A stretch of 45,280 nucleotides of DNA. Origin: Halopenitus sp041821145. GTDB taxonomy: Archaea; Halobacteriota; Halobacteria; Halobacteriales; Haloferacaceae. The notes under the pieces are model-generated. The model was not told where the DNA came from. It saw only the letters and a list, made by a program, of their open reading frames with translations, and searched no databases. A program made the position numbers and the translations under genes. Of this stretch, positions 29,705 through 41,695 are shown piece by piece. The stretch is taken from positions 1 through 45,280 of the forward strand of contig NZ_JBGUBC010000022.1 of assembly GCF_041821145.1 (NCBI RefSeq), given 5' to 3'. How positions within the stretch are numbered: the first letter of the stretch is position 1; each line of letters opens with the position of its first letter.

Positions 29705-30559
29705 ATGCCATCACGACTCCGCGTTCTGGCCGGCGACTGTACCACGACTCTGGACGGCTCTCACGAGGAACACACGCGCGGCCGCGTCGTCGTCATCATC
29801 AAGCCCGACAACACGACGCTCGTTCACGACGCCGACGGCTATCAGCCGGTTGAATGGCTTACCCGTCCCGAATCGGTGACCGTCGAGTCCGATTCAAGCG
29901 GATTCACCGTCACCGCCCGCGACGGCGACCGGACGCTCCGGGTGATCGCTCACGAGGCTACGGCGGCACGCGACGTCCCGGTCACGGCGGGTGGAACGCC
30001 GGTCGGCGACTGTCCGGATTGCGAATCACCGCTCGTGCGATCTGCCGGCACGGTCGTCTGTATGGGCTGTGAGTCCCGATACGGTCTCCCGACCGATGCG
30101 ACCGTCACCGAACGGACCTGTACGGACTGTGGACTTCCCCTCCTTCGCGTTGAGCGCGGGGAGGTCCTTTCGGTCTGTCTGGACGTCTACTGTGATTCCC
30201 TCGCCGACGCCGTTTCCGAGCGATTCGATCGCCTCTGGTCGTGCCCCGATTGCGGGTCGGACCTCCGGGTCCAGCAAGCAACGGGCCGGGTGTTCCTCGG
30301 ATGCTCGGAGTATCCCGACTGTGAAACGACGTTCTCGTTTCCCTCGGGCGTCGTCGTCGACGACTGTCCGTGTGGCCTCCCCGTCTTCGAGACGGCGGCT
30401 GATCGGCGGTGTCTCGACGGTACCTGCGACCAGTGGGGCGTGAACGGACCGCGACCGACGGCGGACGATCGCTCCGTCGACGATGAGCGTTCGGTGAGGA
30501 ATGGTGAATCCACCGAATCCGGGCCTCGTTCGGCATCCTCCCGGCCGAACGACCCTTGA
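29705..30559 (+). CDS. NucS N-terminal-like domain fused to zinc ribbons
   Basis: The protein is 284 residues from the ATG at 29705. Residues 1-100 resemble the N-terminal beta-barrel of NucS/EndoMS: LAGDCTTTLDGSHEEHTRGRV, VVIIKPDNTTLVHDADGYQPVEWL. The NucS catalytic C-domain is missing. Instead, four Cys-rich modules follow: CPDC...CMGC, CTDC...CLDVYC, CPDCGSDLRV with GCSEYPDC, and CPCG...CLDGTC, the third being a typical topoisomerase-type C4 zinc finger. This suggests a nucleic-acid-binding protein without the nuclease part. The tail of about 40 residues is disordered. It is upstream of and collinear with endA-trpS. Confidence 0.85.
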   Translation: MPSRLRVLAGDCTTTLDGSHEEHTRGRVVVIIKPDNTTLVHDADGYQPVEWLTRPESVTVESDSSGFTVTARDGDRTLRVIAHEATAARDVPVTAGGTPVGDCPDCESPLVRSAGTVVCMGCESRYGLPTDATVTERTCTDCGLPLLRVERGEVLSVCLDVYCDSLADAVSERFDRLWSCPDCGSDLRVQQATGRVFLGCSEYPDCETTFSFPSGVVVDDCPCGLPVFETAADRRCLDGTCDQWGVNGPRPTADDRSVDDERSVRNGESTESGPRSASSRPNDP

Positions 30560-30612
30560 TCGTGGGATCGCGGACCGCAACCCGTTTACGGCCGCCGCGT
30601 CGCCCTACAGCC

Positions 30613-31770
30613 ATGCAACCGGAAGGGGTCCTCCGTGCGGACGGCGTCCACGTGGGCGGCGACGCCCGCCAGCGGTTCTACGACTCGCGGGGGTACGGTC
30701 GGCCGATTAACGGCAACGAAATACTGGTCACCTATCTGGAGGCCGCACACCTCCTGTTCCGTGGCGACCTCGCCGCCGTCTCCGTCGACGGCGACACGCT
30801 TGGGTTCGAGTCCTTTTTCGTCCATGCGGCGGGGACGGTCGACCGATTCGCGGTTCGGTTTCTCGTCTACGCTGACCTTCGCGATCGCGGATTCTACCTC
30901 TCGCCGACGCGGGAGGGGTGGCCCGGCGATCGGCATCTCGACGGTGAGGATGCCGACTTCGTCGTCTACGAACGTGGCGCGAGCCCGCCGGACGGGCCGA
31001 TCGCATACCGGCTTCGCGTCGTCGGCGAACGGGAATCGATCCCGGTCGAGGGGCTCGCCGGCACGACGCTTGCGATCGTCGACGAGGAGAGCGATCTCAC
31101 GTACTTCGAGGCGACCGCGGTCGATCCCGATGGCAGTACGCGATACGACCCGCCGGCGGAACTCTCCGGCGTCCTGCTTGAGGACCGCGTCATGGTGTGG
31201 GACGCGCCGGAGGCGCTGTATGAACGCGGCTTCTACGGGCGACCGCTCTCCGGCAGGGCGTCGACGCTCGAAAGCGCGATACAGTTGTCACTTCTGGAGG
31301 CCGCCTTCCTCGCCGAACACGGAGCATTGCGTCTGCAGGAGGCGGTCCCAGTGGAGAGCGATGCGCAGGGAGAGGCCAGGGGAGGAGACGGTGACGCCAC
31401 GGACGATGCCGCCGTCGACGGTGATCGTGTCGACGCGGCCCAAGCGATCCGCGAGCGCGGCCGTGACGTCGAGGGTTCGCGTTTCGACGGACGGCTCAAC
31501 GTGTACGCGGACCTTCGCGAGCGTTCGATCGTTCCGAAGACCGGATTCAAGTTCGGGGCCGACTTCCGGACCTACCTTGACGTGGAGACGGTGGCGGATC
31601 TCCCACACTCCGAACACCTCATTCGGGTCCTTGATCCGGACCACGTCTTCGTCCCCCGTGAGCTGTCACTCGACGTGCGGCTCGCCGGTGGCGTCCGCAA
31701 GCGAATGGTTTTTGCGCTGACCGACGCGAGTTCTATCAACTACCTTTCGGTAGCTCGACTCACGCCATGA
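30613..31770 (+). CDS. endA: tRNA-splicing endonuclease, tandem (fused) form
   Basis: The protein is 385 residues from the ATG at 30613, about twice the length of single-unit EndA. Both halves have the EndA layout; the first has FLVYADLRDRGFYLSP but a degenerate active site. The second has LNVYADLRERSIVPKTGFKFGADFRTYL, then HSEHLIRV and KRMVFALTD. These give the catalytic Tyr, His and Lys triad. An acidic linker (about 250-285) separates them. It cuts bulge-helix-bulge structures at tRNA introns, and a fitting substrate, the intron of tRNA-Met at 43080, is in this window. Its TGA overlaps the ATG of trpS (ATGA). Confidence 0.95.
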   Translation: MQPEGVLRADGVHVGGDARQRFYDSRGYGRPINGNEILVTYLEAAHLLFRGDLAAVSVDGDTLGFESFFVHAAGTVDRFAVRFLVYADLRDRGFYLSPTREGWPGDRHLDGEDADFVVYERGASPPDGPIAYRLRVVGERESIPVEGLAGTTLAIVDEESDLTYFEATAVDPDGSTRYDPPAELSGVLLEDRVMVWDAPEALYERGFYGRPLSGRASTLESAIQLSLLEAAFLAEHGALRLQEAVPVESDAQGEARGGDGDATDDAAVDGDRVDAAQAIRERGRDVEGSRFDGRLNVYADLRERSIVPKTGFKFGADFRTYLDVETVADLPHSEHLIRVLDPDHVFVPRELSLDVRLAGGVRKRMVFALTDASSINYLSVARLTP

Positions 31771-33449
31771 CCGACCACGACCATACTCCACGCGAGGCCG
31801 CCACTGACGCCGACGCGATCGACGCGGATGCGATCGACGGTGGCCGCGCGCCCGCGACTGACGGTGGGACCGACACAGCAGCCGGCGCCGACGACGTGGA
31901 GCTCGATCCGTGGGGCTCGGCGACGGTCGACGACTATCGGAAGCTCTTCGAGGAGTTCGGGATCGAGGAGTTCGAGGAGATCCTCCCGGACGTCCCGCAT
32001 CCCCACTACCTGATGCGCCGCGGCGTCATCTTTGGCCACCGCGAGTACGATGCCGTCGCGGAAGCGATGGCGAACGACGAGCCGTTCGCGGCCCTTTCGG
32101 GCTTCATGCCGACCGGGGATCCACACATCGGCCACAAGCTCGTCTTCGACGAGATAATCTGGCACCAGCGTCAGGGCGGCGACGCGTTCGGGCTGATCGC
32201 CGACCTCGAGGCGCATTCCGCGCGCGGACTTTCCTGGGAGGAGATCGACGAGCACGCACGAAGCTACGTCCTCTCGCTGCTCGCGCTCGGATTTGACCCC
32301 GATGAGGGGACGATCTATCGCCAGTCGGACAACCGCGAGGTCCAGGACCTCGCGTTCGAACTCGGAGCAAAGGCGAATTTCTCGGAGCTACAGGCGCTCT
32401 ACGGCTTCGACGGGGAGACGAACGTCTCGCATATGCAGTCGACGATCACGCAGATGGCCGACATCCTCTATCCGCAACTGGTCGACGAGCCGAAGCCGAC
32501 AGTCGTTCCCGTCGGTCCCGACCAGGATCCACACCTCCGACTGTCGCGCGATCTGGCGGTTCGAATGCGATATTTCAAGGTCACCGAGGCGTTCGCCAGC
32601 TTCGAACTCGAGGATGACGAGCGCCAGCTCGTTCGGGCGGCCTACGATGCGCTCGCGGCGTCCGACTCCGGTTCCGACACGGACGGGGACGCCGCCGTTT
32701 CCGAGGCGGACGGGAGCCCGATCCGATGTGAGACGGCCGCCGACTGGCTCGAGACCTACGATCCTCCGGCCGATCTCGCGACTGCCCGGGCGTCGGCCAT
32801 CGAGACGCTTCGTGCCGCCGGGAAGGAACCGATTCGGCCGCGTGTTCGGTTCCTCGATCGGAACGCGACCGACGAGGCCTTCGAGGACCTCATCGAGCGG
32901 ATCAACGGCGAAAAGCGCGTGTTCGAGGGCCACATCGACGCCTTCGATCTGGGGCGGACGGCAGCCGAGGAACTCGCCAGGACGGTCGAACTCGATCACG
33001 GTGGATTCGGTTTCCGACAGCCCTCCTCCATCTATCACCGATTCATGTCGGGACTCACCGGCGGAAAGATGTCCTCCTCGGTTCCCGCGAGCCATATCTC
33101 GCTGCTCGACGACCCCGATGACGGCCGCGCGAAGGTGCAAGCGGCGACGACCGGGGGTCGATCGACTGCCGAAAAACAGCGGGAGCTCGGCGGCAAACCG
33201 GATGAATGTCCGGTCTACGAGCTGTACGCCTACCTGCTGGCCGGCGACGACGACGATCTGGCGCGGACCGTCCATGACGAATGTCTCGGCGGGGACCGAC
33301 TCTGTGGGGGATGTAAGGATCAGGCCGCCGAGTTGATGGCCCAGTTCCTCGCCGACCACCAGGAGAAACGCGAGGAGGCAGCCGAATTGCTCGAGGATCT
33401 GGACATCGACTTCGATTCCGATCGTCGCGGGACCGGCGGCGAACACTAA
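31767..33449 (+). CDS. trpS: Tryptophanyl-tRNA synthetase
   Basis: The protein is 560 residues, longer than bacterial TrpS because of an acidic N-terminal extension (about 1-45) and a Ser/Asp/Gly-rich insertion (about 297-320). Class I motifs are HIGH at 120-123 (GDPHIGHK) and KMSSS in GGKMSSSVPA, with VPVGPDQDPHLRLSRD between them; a Cys pair CGGC is near the C-terminus. It charges tRNA-Trp with tryptophan. It overlaps endA by four bases, and in halophiles tRNA-Trp itself has an intron cut by EndA, so the pairing makes sense. Confidence 0.96.
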   Translation: MTDHDHTPREAATDADAIDADAIDGGRAPATDGGTDTAAGADDVELDPWGSATVDDYRKLFEEFGIEEFEEILPDVPHPHYLMRRGVIFGHREYDAVAEAMANDEPFAALSGFMPTGDPHIGHKLVFDEIIWHQRQGGDAFGLIADLEAHSARGLSWEEIDEHARSYVLSLLALGFDPDEGTIYRQSDNREVQDLAFELGAKANFSELQALYGFDGETNVSHMQSTITQMADILYPQLVDEPKPTVVPVGPDQDPHLRLSRDLAVRMRYFKVTEAFASFELEDDERQLVRAAYDALAASDSGSDTDGDAAVSEADGSPIRCETAADWLETYDPPADLATARASAIETLRAAGKEPIRPRVRFLDRNATDEAFEDLIERINGEKRVFEGHIDAFDLGRTAAEELARTVELDHGGFGFRQPSSIYHRFMSGLTGGKMSSSVPASHISLLDDPDDGRAKVQAATTGGRSTAEKQRELGGKPDECPVYELYAYLLAGDDDDLARTVHDECLGGDRLCGGCKDQAAELMAQFLADHQEKREEAAELLEDLDIDFDSDRRGTGGEH

Positions 33450-33495
33450 TCCCTGCCTCGGATCCGTTCGACTCGAACGTGGTCGAGAAGAGTAC

Positions 33496-33549
33496 GTTCT
33501 CGTCGTCCCGCTTGTCGTTGGTTCTCGTCGACTCGTTCTCGTCGTCCCG
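33496..33549. repeat. Three short GTTCTCGTCG repeats
   Basis: Copies of GTTCTCGTCG start at 33496, 33521 and 33535; the first and last extend to 15 identical bases (GTTCTCGTCGTCCCG). They lie between the convergent trpS and alcohol dehydrogenase genes, where terminators would be expected. Similar tandem short repeats occur in other gaps of this window. Confidence 0.6.
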
Positions 33550-33578
33550 TTCTCCCCGGATAGCCAACCCTGTCGTTT

Positions 33579-34772
33579 TCAGTAGGCCGACTCGAATATT
33601 TCGATGATGTCGTCTCTGTCCATCGACCGCGGGTTTCGGTCGATGTTGTGTTTCGAGTGTTCGAGCGCGATGTCGGCAAACTGACCGAACGCCGAGTCGT
33701 CGACACCGCCGAGTTCGCCGATCCGGTTCGGGATCCCGACGTCCTCGTTGAGCGCCTCGACCGCCTCGACGCTCCGGTATGCACGCTCGATGGTCGATTC
33801 GTCCTCGCGTTCGGGGACGCCGAGGAGACCCGCGATATCCGCGAACCGTTCGGGTTCGGCCGGGACGTTGTACCGCATTACGTGCGGGAGCAACACCGCG
33901 TTCGCGAGTCCGTGGCCGATACCGCACTCGATGCCGAGCGGGTAGGTGAGCGCGTGGACGGCGCCGAGACCGGAATTGACGAACGCCTGTCCCGCGGTGG
34001 TCGCGGCGAGGCTCATCCGGTATCGCGCCTCGTCGTTGTGTCCCCCCTGATGGACCGCGGGCCGAAGCGAGTCGCTGATCAGATCGATCGCCTGTCGTGC
34101 CAGACCGTCGGTATACGGGGTTCGAAGCGTCGAGACGTAACACTCGATCGCGTGGGTGAGCGCATCCTGGCCCGTTGCGGCCGCGACGCCGGCCGGCATC
34201 GTGCGGGTCAACTCGGGATCGACGAGTGCCAGATCCGCAAAGAGGTGATCGGAGTAGACGACCTTCTTGTTGTTCTCGTCCTGTTTGTCGGCGAAGACGC
34301 CGATGTGGGTGACCTCGCTTCCGGTTCCGGCAGTCGTCGGGAGCAGGACCGTCGGTCGGCCCGGACCGGGAACGTTGTGCATGCCGACCATCTCGCGGGT
34401 GGGAACGTCGTGTTCGACGAGGACGGACGCGAACTTCGCCGTGTCCATGCTACTGCCGCCACCCACCCCGAGCACGACGTCGGCGTCGACACGATCGATC
34501 TCCGCGGCAGCCGCCTCCGCCAGTTCGAGTTTCGGTTCGGGTTTGACCCCGTCGTAAGTCGCCACCTCGACGTCGGCGGCGTTCAGTGCATCAAGGACGG
34601 GATCGGCCGCGCCGGCCGCGAGCACGTGCTCGTCGGTGACGACGAGTGCCGTGTCGATCTCCTCGTTTGTGGCGTACGCCGTCAGTTCGCTCGCCGCCCC
34701 CATACCGTAGCGGACCTCGTCGGGGCTTTTGATGTCGTTGACGTCGTCGATCGAACCGAGACCATCGAACAT
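33579..34772 (-). CDS. Iron-containing alcohol dehydrogenase family protein
   Basis: The protein is 397 residues from the ATG at 34772; a GTTTTTCTT box A about 30 nt upstream favours this start over an ATG six codons further upstream. The NAD-binding GVGGGSSMDTAK, LLPTTAGTGSEVTHIGVF, the metal-site segment ATGQDALTHAIECYVS and GIECGIGHGLANAVLLPHVM are the family's motifs. These enzymes reduce aldehydes or oxidise alcohols with NAD(P) and Fe2+ (or Zn2+). The substrate cannot be predicted. It is divergent from the next gene across 113 bp. Confidence 0.93.
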   Translation of the reverse strand: MFDGLGSIDDVNDIKSPDEVRYGMGAASELTAYATNEEIDTALVVTDEHVLAAGAADPVLDALNAADVEVATYDGVKPEPKLELAEAAAAEIDRVDADVVLGVGGGSSMDTAKFASVLVEHDVPTREMVGMHNVPGPGRPTVLLPTTAGTGSEVTHIGVFADKQDENNKKVVYSDHLFADLALVDPELTRTMPAGVAAATGQDALTHAIECYVSTLRTPYTDGLARQAIDLISDSLRPAVHQGGHNDEARYRMSLAATTAGQAFVNSGLGAVHALTYPLGIECGIGHGLANAVLLPHVMRYNVPAEPERFADIAGLLGVPEREDESTIERAYRSVEAVEALNEDVGIPNRIGELGGVDDSAFGQFADIALEHSKHNIDRNPRSMDRDDIIEIFESAY

Positions 34773-34885
34773 ACGAGCAGAATGACGCATCACGAAGAAA
34801 AACCTTCGCACGACGACGGGAATACGAGAGGGAAGCCCCCGACTGCTTTCGGGTCCTTTAACCGCCACAGACGACAACCGTGGAT

Positions 34886-35416
34886 ATGGCCGATCCACGC
34901 GTTCCGGGCGCCGAGGACGCCGTCGAGCTACCTTGCGGGGAGACGATTCGATACGGCGATCTCGATCTGGGCATGCGGGAACTCGAATGTGCGTGCGGGG
35001 CGACCCACGGGGTCGTCATGGATGTCCACCCGCCCGACCGGTTCCTCCCGGAGTTCCTCGTCGACGTGTTGCGCGAGGCGATCGAGACGACGAGCGAGGA
35101 GATGCCCGAATTCGGGACGCCACACCTGCTCGGCGTGGTCTTAGAGGAGTTCCCCGACCGCGTGGTTGCGATCGATGCCTCCGACAACGCCGAGGTCGGC
35201 TACGCCCTCGCGTGGGTGACCGATTTCGATTCCCGCCGGCTTCACGAAATTCTCGTCGAACTCGTCGTCGAACTAATGGAACACGCCGTGAGCCACGCCG
35301 AAGACGATGACGCACTCCGGGAGTTCGAACGGCAGATGACCGACTTCGACGTGGCGGAGTTCGTCGATCGATATCGCGCGGAACGCGATATCGAGATCGA
35401 CGATCCGTATCAGTGA
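34886..35416 (+). CDS. Conserved haloarchaeal protein (DUF5815-like)
   Basis: The protein is 176 residues from the ATG at 34886. It contains ELPCGETIRYGDLDLGMRELECACGATHGVVMDVHPP, with a CACG-type pair that could bind metal with the earlier Cys, then GVVLEEFPDRVVAIDASD, AEVGYALAWVTDFDSRRLHEI and the helical MEHAVSHAEDDD. I recall it as DUF5815, restricted to halophilic archaea and uncharacterised. A TTTAACC box A lies about 25 nt upstream, so the mRNA is probably leaderless. Confidence 0.85.
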   Translation: MADPRVPGAEDAVELPCGETIRYGDLDLGMRELECACGATHGVVMDVHPPDRFLPEFLVDVLREAIETTSEEMPEFGTPHLLGVVLEEFPDRVVAIDASDNAEVGYALAWVTDFDSRRLHEILVELVVELMEHAVSHAEDDDALREFERQMTDFDVAEFVDRYRAERDIEIDDPYQ

Positions 35417-35557
35417 TCGACACGTGATCGTCGTATTCGGGCTTCGGTTGGAATCCGGCCGCCGTCGCCCGCATCGTTTTCCACCCACACGTGTCTGACG
35501 TTCGTCGGACCGCTGTCTCACTGAAGACTATGTGTATTCCCCCCATATGTAAGACAC

Positions 35558-35773
35558 ATGCACACCCAGGAGTTCGAGTCGTTGCGCGGTGTGCTCGCCG
35601 ACGCCGACGAGCCGTTGACCGCGCGGGAAATCCTCTCGCTCGTCGAGGAGTTCGAGGAGCGCGAGGAGTTCGACAGCCCGCATCGTGTCGCGACCGTGTT
35701 GGGTCGGTGGGCGCGGCGCGGCGAGGTGGAGGTCATCGCGGACAGCCCCTACCGCTATCGGCTCAATACCTGA
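35558..35773 (+). CDS. Small winged-helix-like protein, 71 residues
   Basis: The protein reads MHTQEFESLRGVLADADEPLTAREILSLVEEFEEREEFDSPHRVATVLGRWARRGEVEVIADSPYRYRL. The arrangement of helices (LTAREILSLV, HRVATVLGRWARRG) followed by a short beta hairpin (VEVIADSPYRYRL) fits a minimal winged helix such as found in MarR- or DprA-tail-like domains. It may bind DNA or act as a small regulator. The gene stands alone, downstream of the DUF5815-like gene and 141 bp away, and has an A/T-rich stretch (TATGTGTATTCC) about 30 nt upstream. Confidence 0.7.
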   Translation: MHTQEFESLRGVLADADEPLTAREILSLVEEFEEREEFDSPHRVATVLGRWARRGEVEVIADSPYRYRLNT

Positions 35774-35939
35774 TCGCTCCCGATCGACTCCGGGGGGCCG
35801 ATCGCAGGTCGACGGCCGACCGATCGTGGATCCGACGATCGAGAGCGATACCGACAATAACAGCGGTGTTCGTCCCTCTCGTGGCCATTCCCGATATCGA
35901 TCGGGACCCCGATGGCTCGTAATATCGTTCGCCAGCCGT

Positions 35940-35995
35940 GGCACGTGATCGCGTGCCTTGCGAATTTCGAAATTCTCCTGCGAGAATCGTATTCT
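35940..35995. promoter_or_regulatory. Three consecutive palindromes upstream of carB
   Basis: Seen: GGCACG-tgatcg-CGTGCC at 35940-35957; the perfect 14-bp palindrome GAATTTCGAAATTC at 35962-35975; and AGAAT-CGT-ATTCT at 35983-35995. The last two share GAAT...ATTC half-sites. The carB box A (TTATTAC, 36007-36013) follows directly, and the ATG is at 36036. The location immediately upstream of box A fits an activator or repressor of arginine/pyrimidine synthesis. No regulator gene is adjacent. Confidence 0.55.
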
Positions 35996-36035
35996 TTCGC
36001 CGGCCTTATTACGATGTGCGTACTCCAAACGGGTA

Positions 36036-39362
<3,327 letters not shown>

Positions 39363-39453
39363 GCACCGATCGGGATCCGTTTGCGATCCCGTCGTTCGGT
39401 CTCACGGTTCGATCGTCCGACAGTATTACCCATTCTACCCCCGATCATCGCGT

Positions 39454-40452
39454 ATGCCCCGCGAGCCGCCCCCGGGAGGGTCCGAATCGTCGGGGCGCTC
39501 CTCGTCACCGGAACCTTCCTCGTCGCCGTCTGGTTCGCCTCGACCCACAGGGGATGACCCTGAGGCGCGCCTCGACGACGAGATTCCCGAGTCGGTTCCC
39601 GGCAAATCCCGATTCCGGGAGGCGAACGACGTCCGACTGCACGTCGTGGAGGCGGGTCCCGAGGACGGCGAGTTGCTCATCCTTCTTCACGGCTTTCCCG
39701 AGTTCTGGTACGGGTGGAACGAGGCGATCGCACCGCTCTCCGAGGCCGGCTTTCGCGTCGTGGTCCCCGATCAGCGCGGCTACAACCTGAGCGAGAAACC
39801 GGCCGAGATCGCGGCGTATCGGATCGACGAGTTGGCCAGCGACGTCGTCGGCCTGATCGAGGCCTACGGTCGGGAGACGGCTGTCCTCGCCGGACACGAC
39901 TGGGGGGCAGCCGTCGGCTGGTGGATCGCGCTTCATCATCCCGACCGCCTTCGGCAGTTCGTCGCAGTCAACGTTCCGCACCCGACCGTCTTCGAGCGGA
40001 CGCTTCGCGAGTCGTGGCACCAGCGGCTACGGAGTTGGTACTTTCTCGCGTTCCAGATCCCTCTGGTCCCCGAGCGCGTCGCGCGAATCGGCGATTGGGC
40101 TCCGATCGTCTCTGGCATGCGACGGTCGAGTCGCCCGGGAACGTTCGACCCGGGTGATTTCGATCGGTATCGTCGTGCGTGGTCACGACCGGGAGCGTTC
40201 ACCGCGATGGTGAACTGGTACCGGGCGGTCGTCCGTGAGCGCCCCTCGCCGGCACGAACGAGCGTTACGGTCCCGACGCTTGTCATCTGGGGAGCCGAGG
40301 ACGAATTCCTCCAGCAGTCGATGGCTGCGGCGAGTGTCGAACGCTGTGTCGATGGTCGACTCCGTACGGTTCACGACGCGAGCCACTGGATCGTCCACGA
40401 GCGCCCCGACCGAGTCGTCGCCGCGATCCGCGAACACACCGAATGCGACTAG
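39454..40452 (+). CDS. Alpha/beta hydrolase, epoxide-hydrolase-like
   Basis: The protein is 332 residues from the ATG at 39454. The first 45 residues are low-complexity Pro/Ser/Gly. The hydrolase core has the oxyanion segment HGFPEFWYGW, DQRGYNLSEKP, the Asp nucleophile in LAGHDWGAAVGWW, the cap domain, VIWGAEDEFL, and His in HDASHWIVHERPD. HGFPEFWYGW plus GHDWG is the pattern of soluble epoxide hydrolases and haloalkane dehalogenases (Asp nucleophile). The substrate is not predictable. It lies 91 bp after carB and is convergent with the next gene. Confidence 0.9.
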   Translation: MPREPPPGGSESSGRSSSPEPSSSPSGSPRPTGDDPEARLDDEIPESVPGKSRFREANDVRLHVVEAGPEDGELLILLHGFPEFWYGWNEAIAPLSEAGFRVVVPDQRGYNLSEKPAEIAAYRIDELASDVVGLIEAYGRETAVLAGHDWGAAVGWWIALHHPDRLRQFVAVNVPHPTVFERTLRESWHQRLRSWYFLAFQIPLVPERVARIGDWAPIVSGMRRSSRPGTFDPGDFDRYRRAWSRPGAFTAMVNWYRAVVRERPSPARTSVTVPTLVIWGAEDEFLQQSMAAASVERCVDGRLRTVHDASHWIVHERPDRVVAAIREHTECD

Positions 40453-40456
40453 ATGT

Positions 40457-41107
40457 TCACAGAGGGCCCATCGATCGCTTCGATCGCCCCGTGTACGTTC
40501 GATAGCACGGACCGGCCAGAAGCAGCGCGGCAACGCCGATCATCCCGACGAACAGGGTCGGATCCAGGACGGAGATGTCGCCGGCGAGCAGGTGATCGGC
40601 GGAGACCCCGACTGCCACGCCGGCGACGACCCACGGCGTCTCACCGATCGCGGTACCGAGGAGGAATGGCCGGAGATCGACGCGGGAGACGCCGGCTCCT
40701 ACCGAGACCACGTCGGAGGGGAGCGGCAGAAATCGGCTCGCAACCACCGCGCGGGTTCCGCCCGTCAGGTCGACGACGCGTTCTCCGGTTCTGACGAGTC
40801 GTCCGCTCGTTCCCCTCCATCCCACTCGCGAGAGCACGTACGGCGGGATCGCGGTGAGCGTCAACAATGCGATCCCGAGAGGGACGCCCGACCAGCCGTA
40901 GCCGTAGCCGACTCCGACCGCCAAAAGCGTCGTCGGGAGCGCGAGAAACGGTCTGAAAGCGGCGAGTGCGACCAGGGCGATCCCGAACATGATCGGCGCG
41001 CCGGCGATCCGCTCAAGCGGTGCGAATACGGCCGCCGGCGAGGTGGTCCACGCGGCGGTCGCGACGGCGGCGCAGACGGCGATCCCGGCGACGAGGCGGC
41101 GCTTCAC
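40457..41107 (-). CDS. VTT-domain (TVP38/TMEM64, DedA-like) membrane protein
   Basis: The protein is 216 residues from a GTG at 41107. I chose the GTG because a TTTATC box A lies about 26 nt upstream of it; an ATG at 41167 lies too close to the opposing promoter. About six hydrophobic segments are present. The conserved VTT core is RFLPLPSDVVSVGAGVSRVDLRPFLLGTAIGETPWVVAG, typical of TVP38-type proteins. Relatives are lipid scramblases or membrane-homeostasis proteins. It is divergent from the DUF5830-like gene with a 100-bp shared promoter region and nearly abuts the hydrolase stop (4 bp). Confidence 0.85.
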   Translation of the reverse strand: MKRRLVAGIAVCAAVATAAWTTSPAAVFAPLERIAGAPIMFGIALVALAAFRPFLALPTTLLAVGVGYGYGWSGVPLGIALLTLTAIPPYVLSRVGWRGTSGRLVRTGERVVDLTGGTRAVVASRFLPLPSDVVSVGAGVSRVDLRPFLLGTAIGETPWVVAGVAVGVSADHLLAGDISVLDPTLFVGMIGVAALLLAGPCYRTYTGRSKRSMGPL

Positions 41108-41207
41108 GCGCCCGAGTTCCCGGCCGAACGATAAACGCCTTGTGGAGTCCGAACGCGTTCGATTCATCCCGCCGGCTTATACGCGTCGGCACCGAACGGG
41201 GTGCGTG

Positions 41208-41654
41208 ATGAGCGATCCGCGCGGCGATTCGGGCGACGCTCCCGCCAGCGACCCACCGAGTGACGGGGTCAACGAGAGAACCGGCGCGAAAACCCGCAAG
41301 CGAAAACGCGAGATCGGGATCGAGCTACTCGCCCACCTGGAGGACGAGTCGCTGTCACTTCCGGAGGCGGTAGACCGGATAGAGACCGTCACCGAGAGCC
41401 CCTCGCTCACCCGGGAGATCCTCGATACGGCGGAGAAACGCGGGATAATCGTCCGCGAGGACGGTCGACTTCGAACACGCCGCGGTGGGACGTACGTCTC
41501 CTTCGACCGACAGGTCGCCGTTCGCGAGGGGGACTTCGAATGCCGTCGGTGCGGTGCTTCGATCTCGACGGGCCATTTCGTGCGCTTTGAGGCCGGCGAA
41601 CTCGGTCCGTTCGGATCCTCATGTGTCCGTAAGGTTACCGGCCGCGAGTCGTGA
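41208..41654 (+). CDS. Conserved haloarchaeal protein (DUF5830-like), zinc-binding
   Basis: The protein is 148 residues from the ATG at 41208, with a TTATAC box A about 26-31 nt upstream. The first 30 residues are low-complexity. The rest contains KRKREIGIELLAHLEDESLSLPEAVDRIETVT, a winged-helix-like unit, then RGGTYVSFDRQVAVREGDFECRRCGASISTGHFVRFEAGELGPFGSSCVRKVTG, with a CRRC pair and a further Cys and His that could hold zinc. I recall it as DUF5830, known only from halophiles. It is probably a nucleic-acid-binding protein; the function is unknown. Confidence 0.85.
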   Translation: MSDPRGDSGDAPASDPPSDGVNERTGAKTRKRKREIGIELLAHLEDESLSLPEAVDRIETVTESPSLTREILDTAEKRGIIVREDGRLRTRRGGTYVSFDRQVAVREGDFECRRCGASISTGHFVRFEAGELGPFGSSCVRKVTGRES

Positions 41655-41695
41655 GACCTCAGGGGCTCGCCCGATCCGGATCTCACCCACGGAAG

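Noticed and set aside
33648..35144. A 498-codon plus-strand open frame
   Set aside because: It spans the alcohol dehydrogenase gene in antisense and runs across the divergent promoter region.
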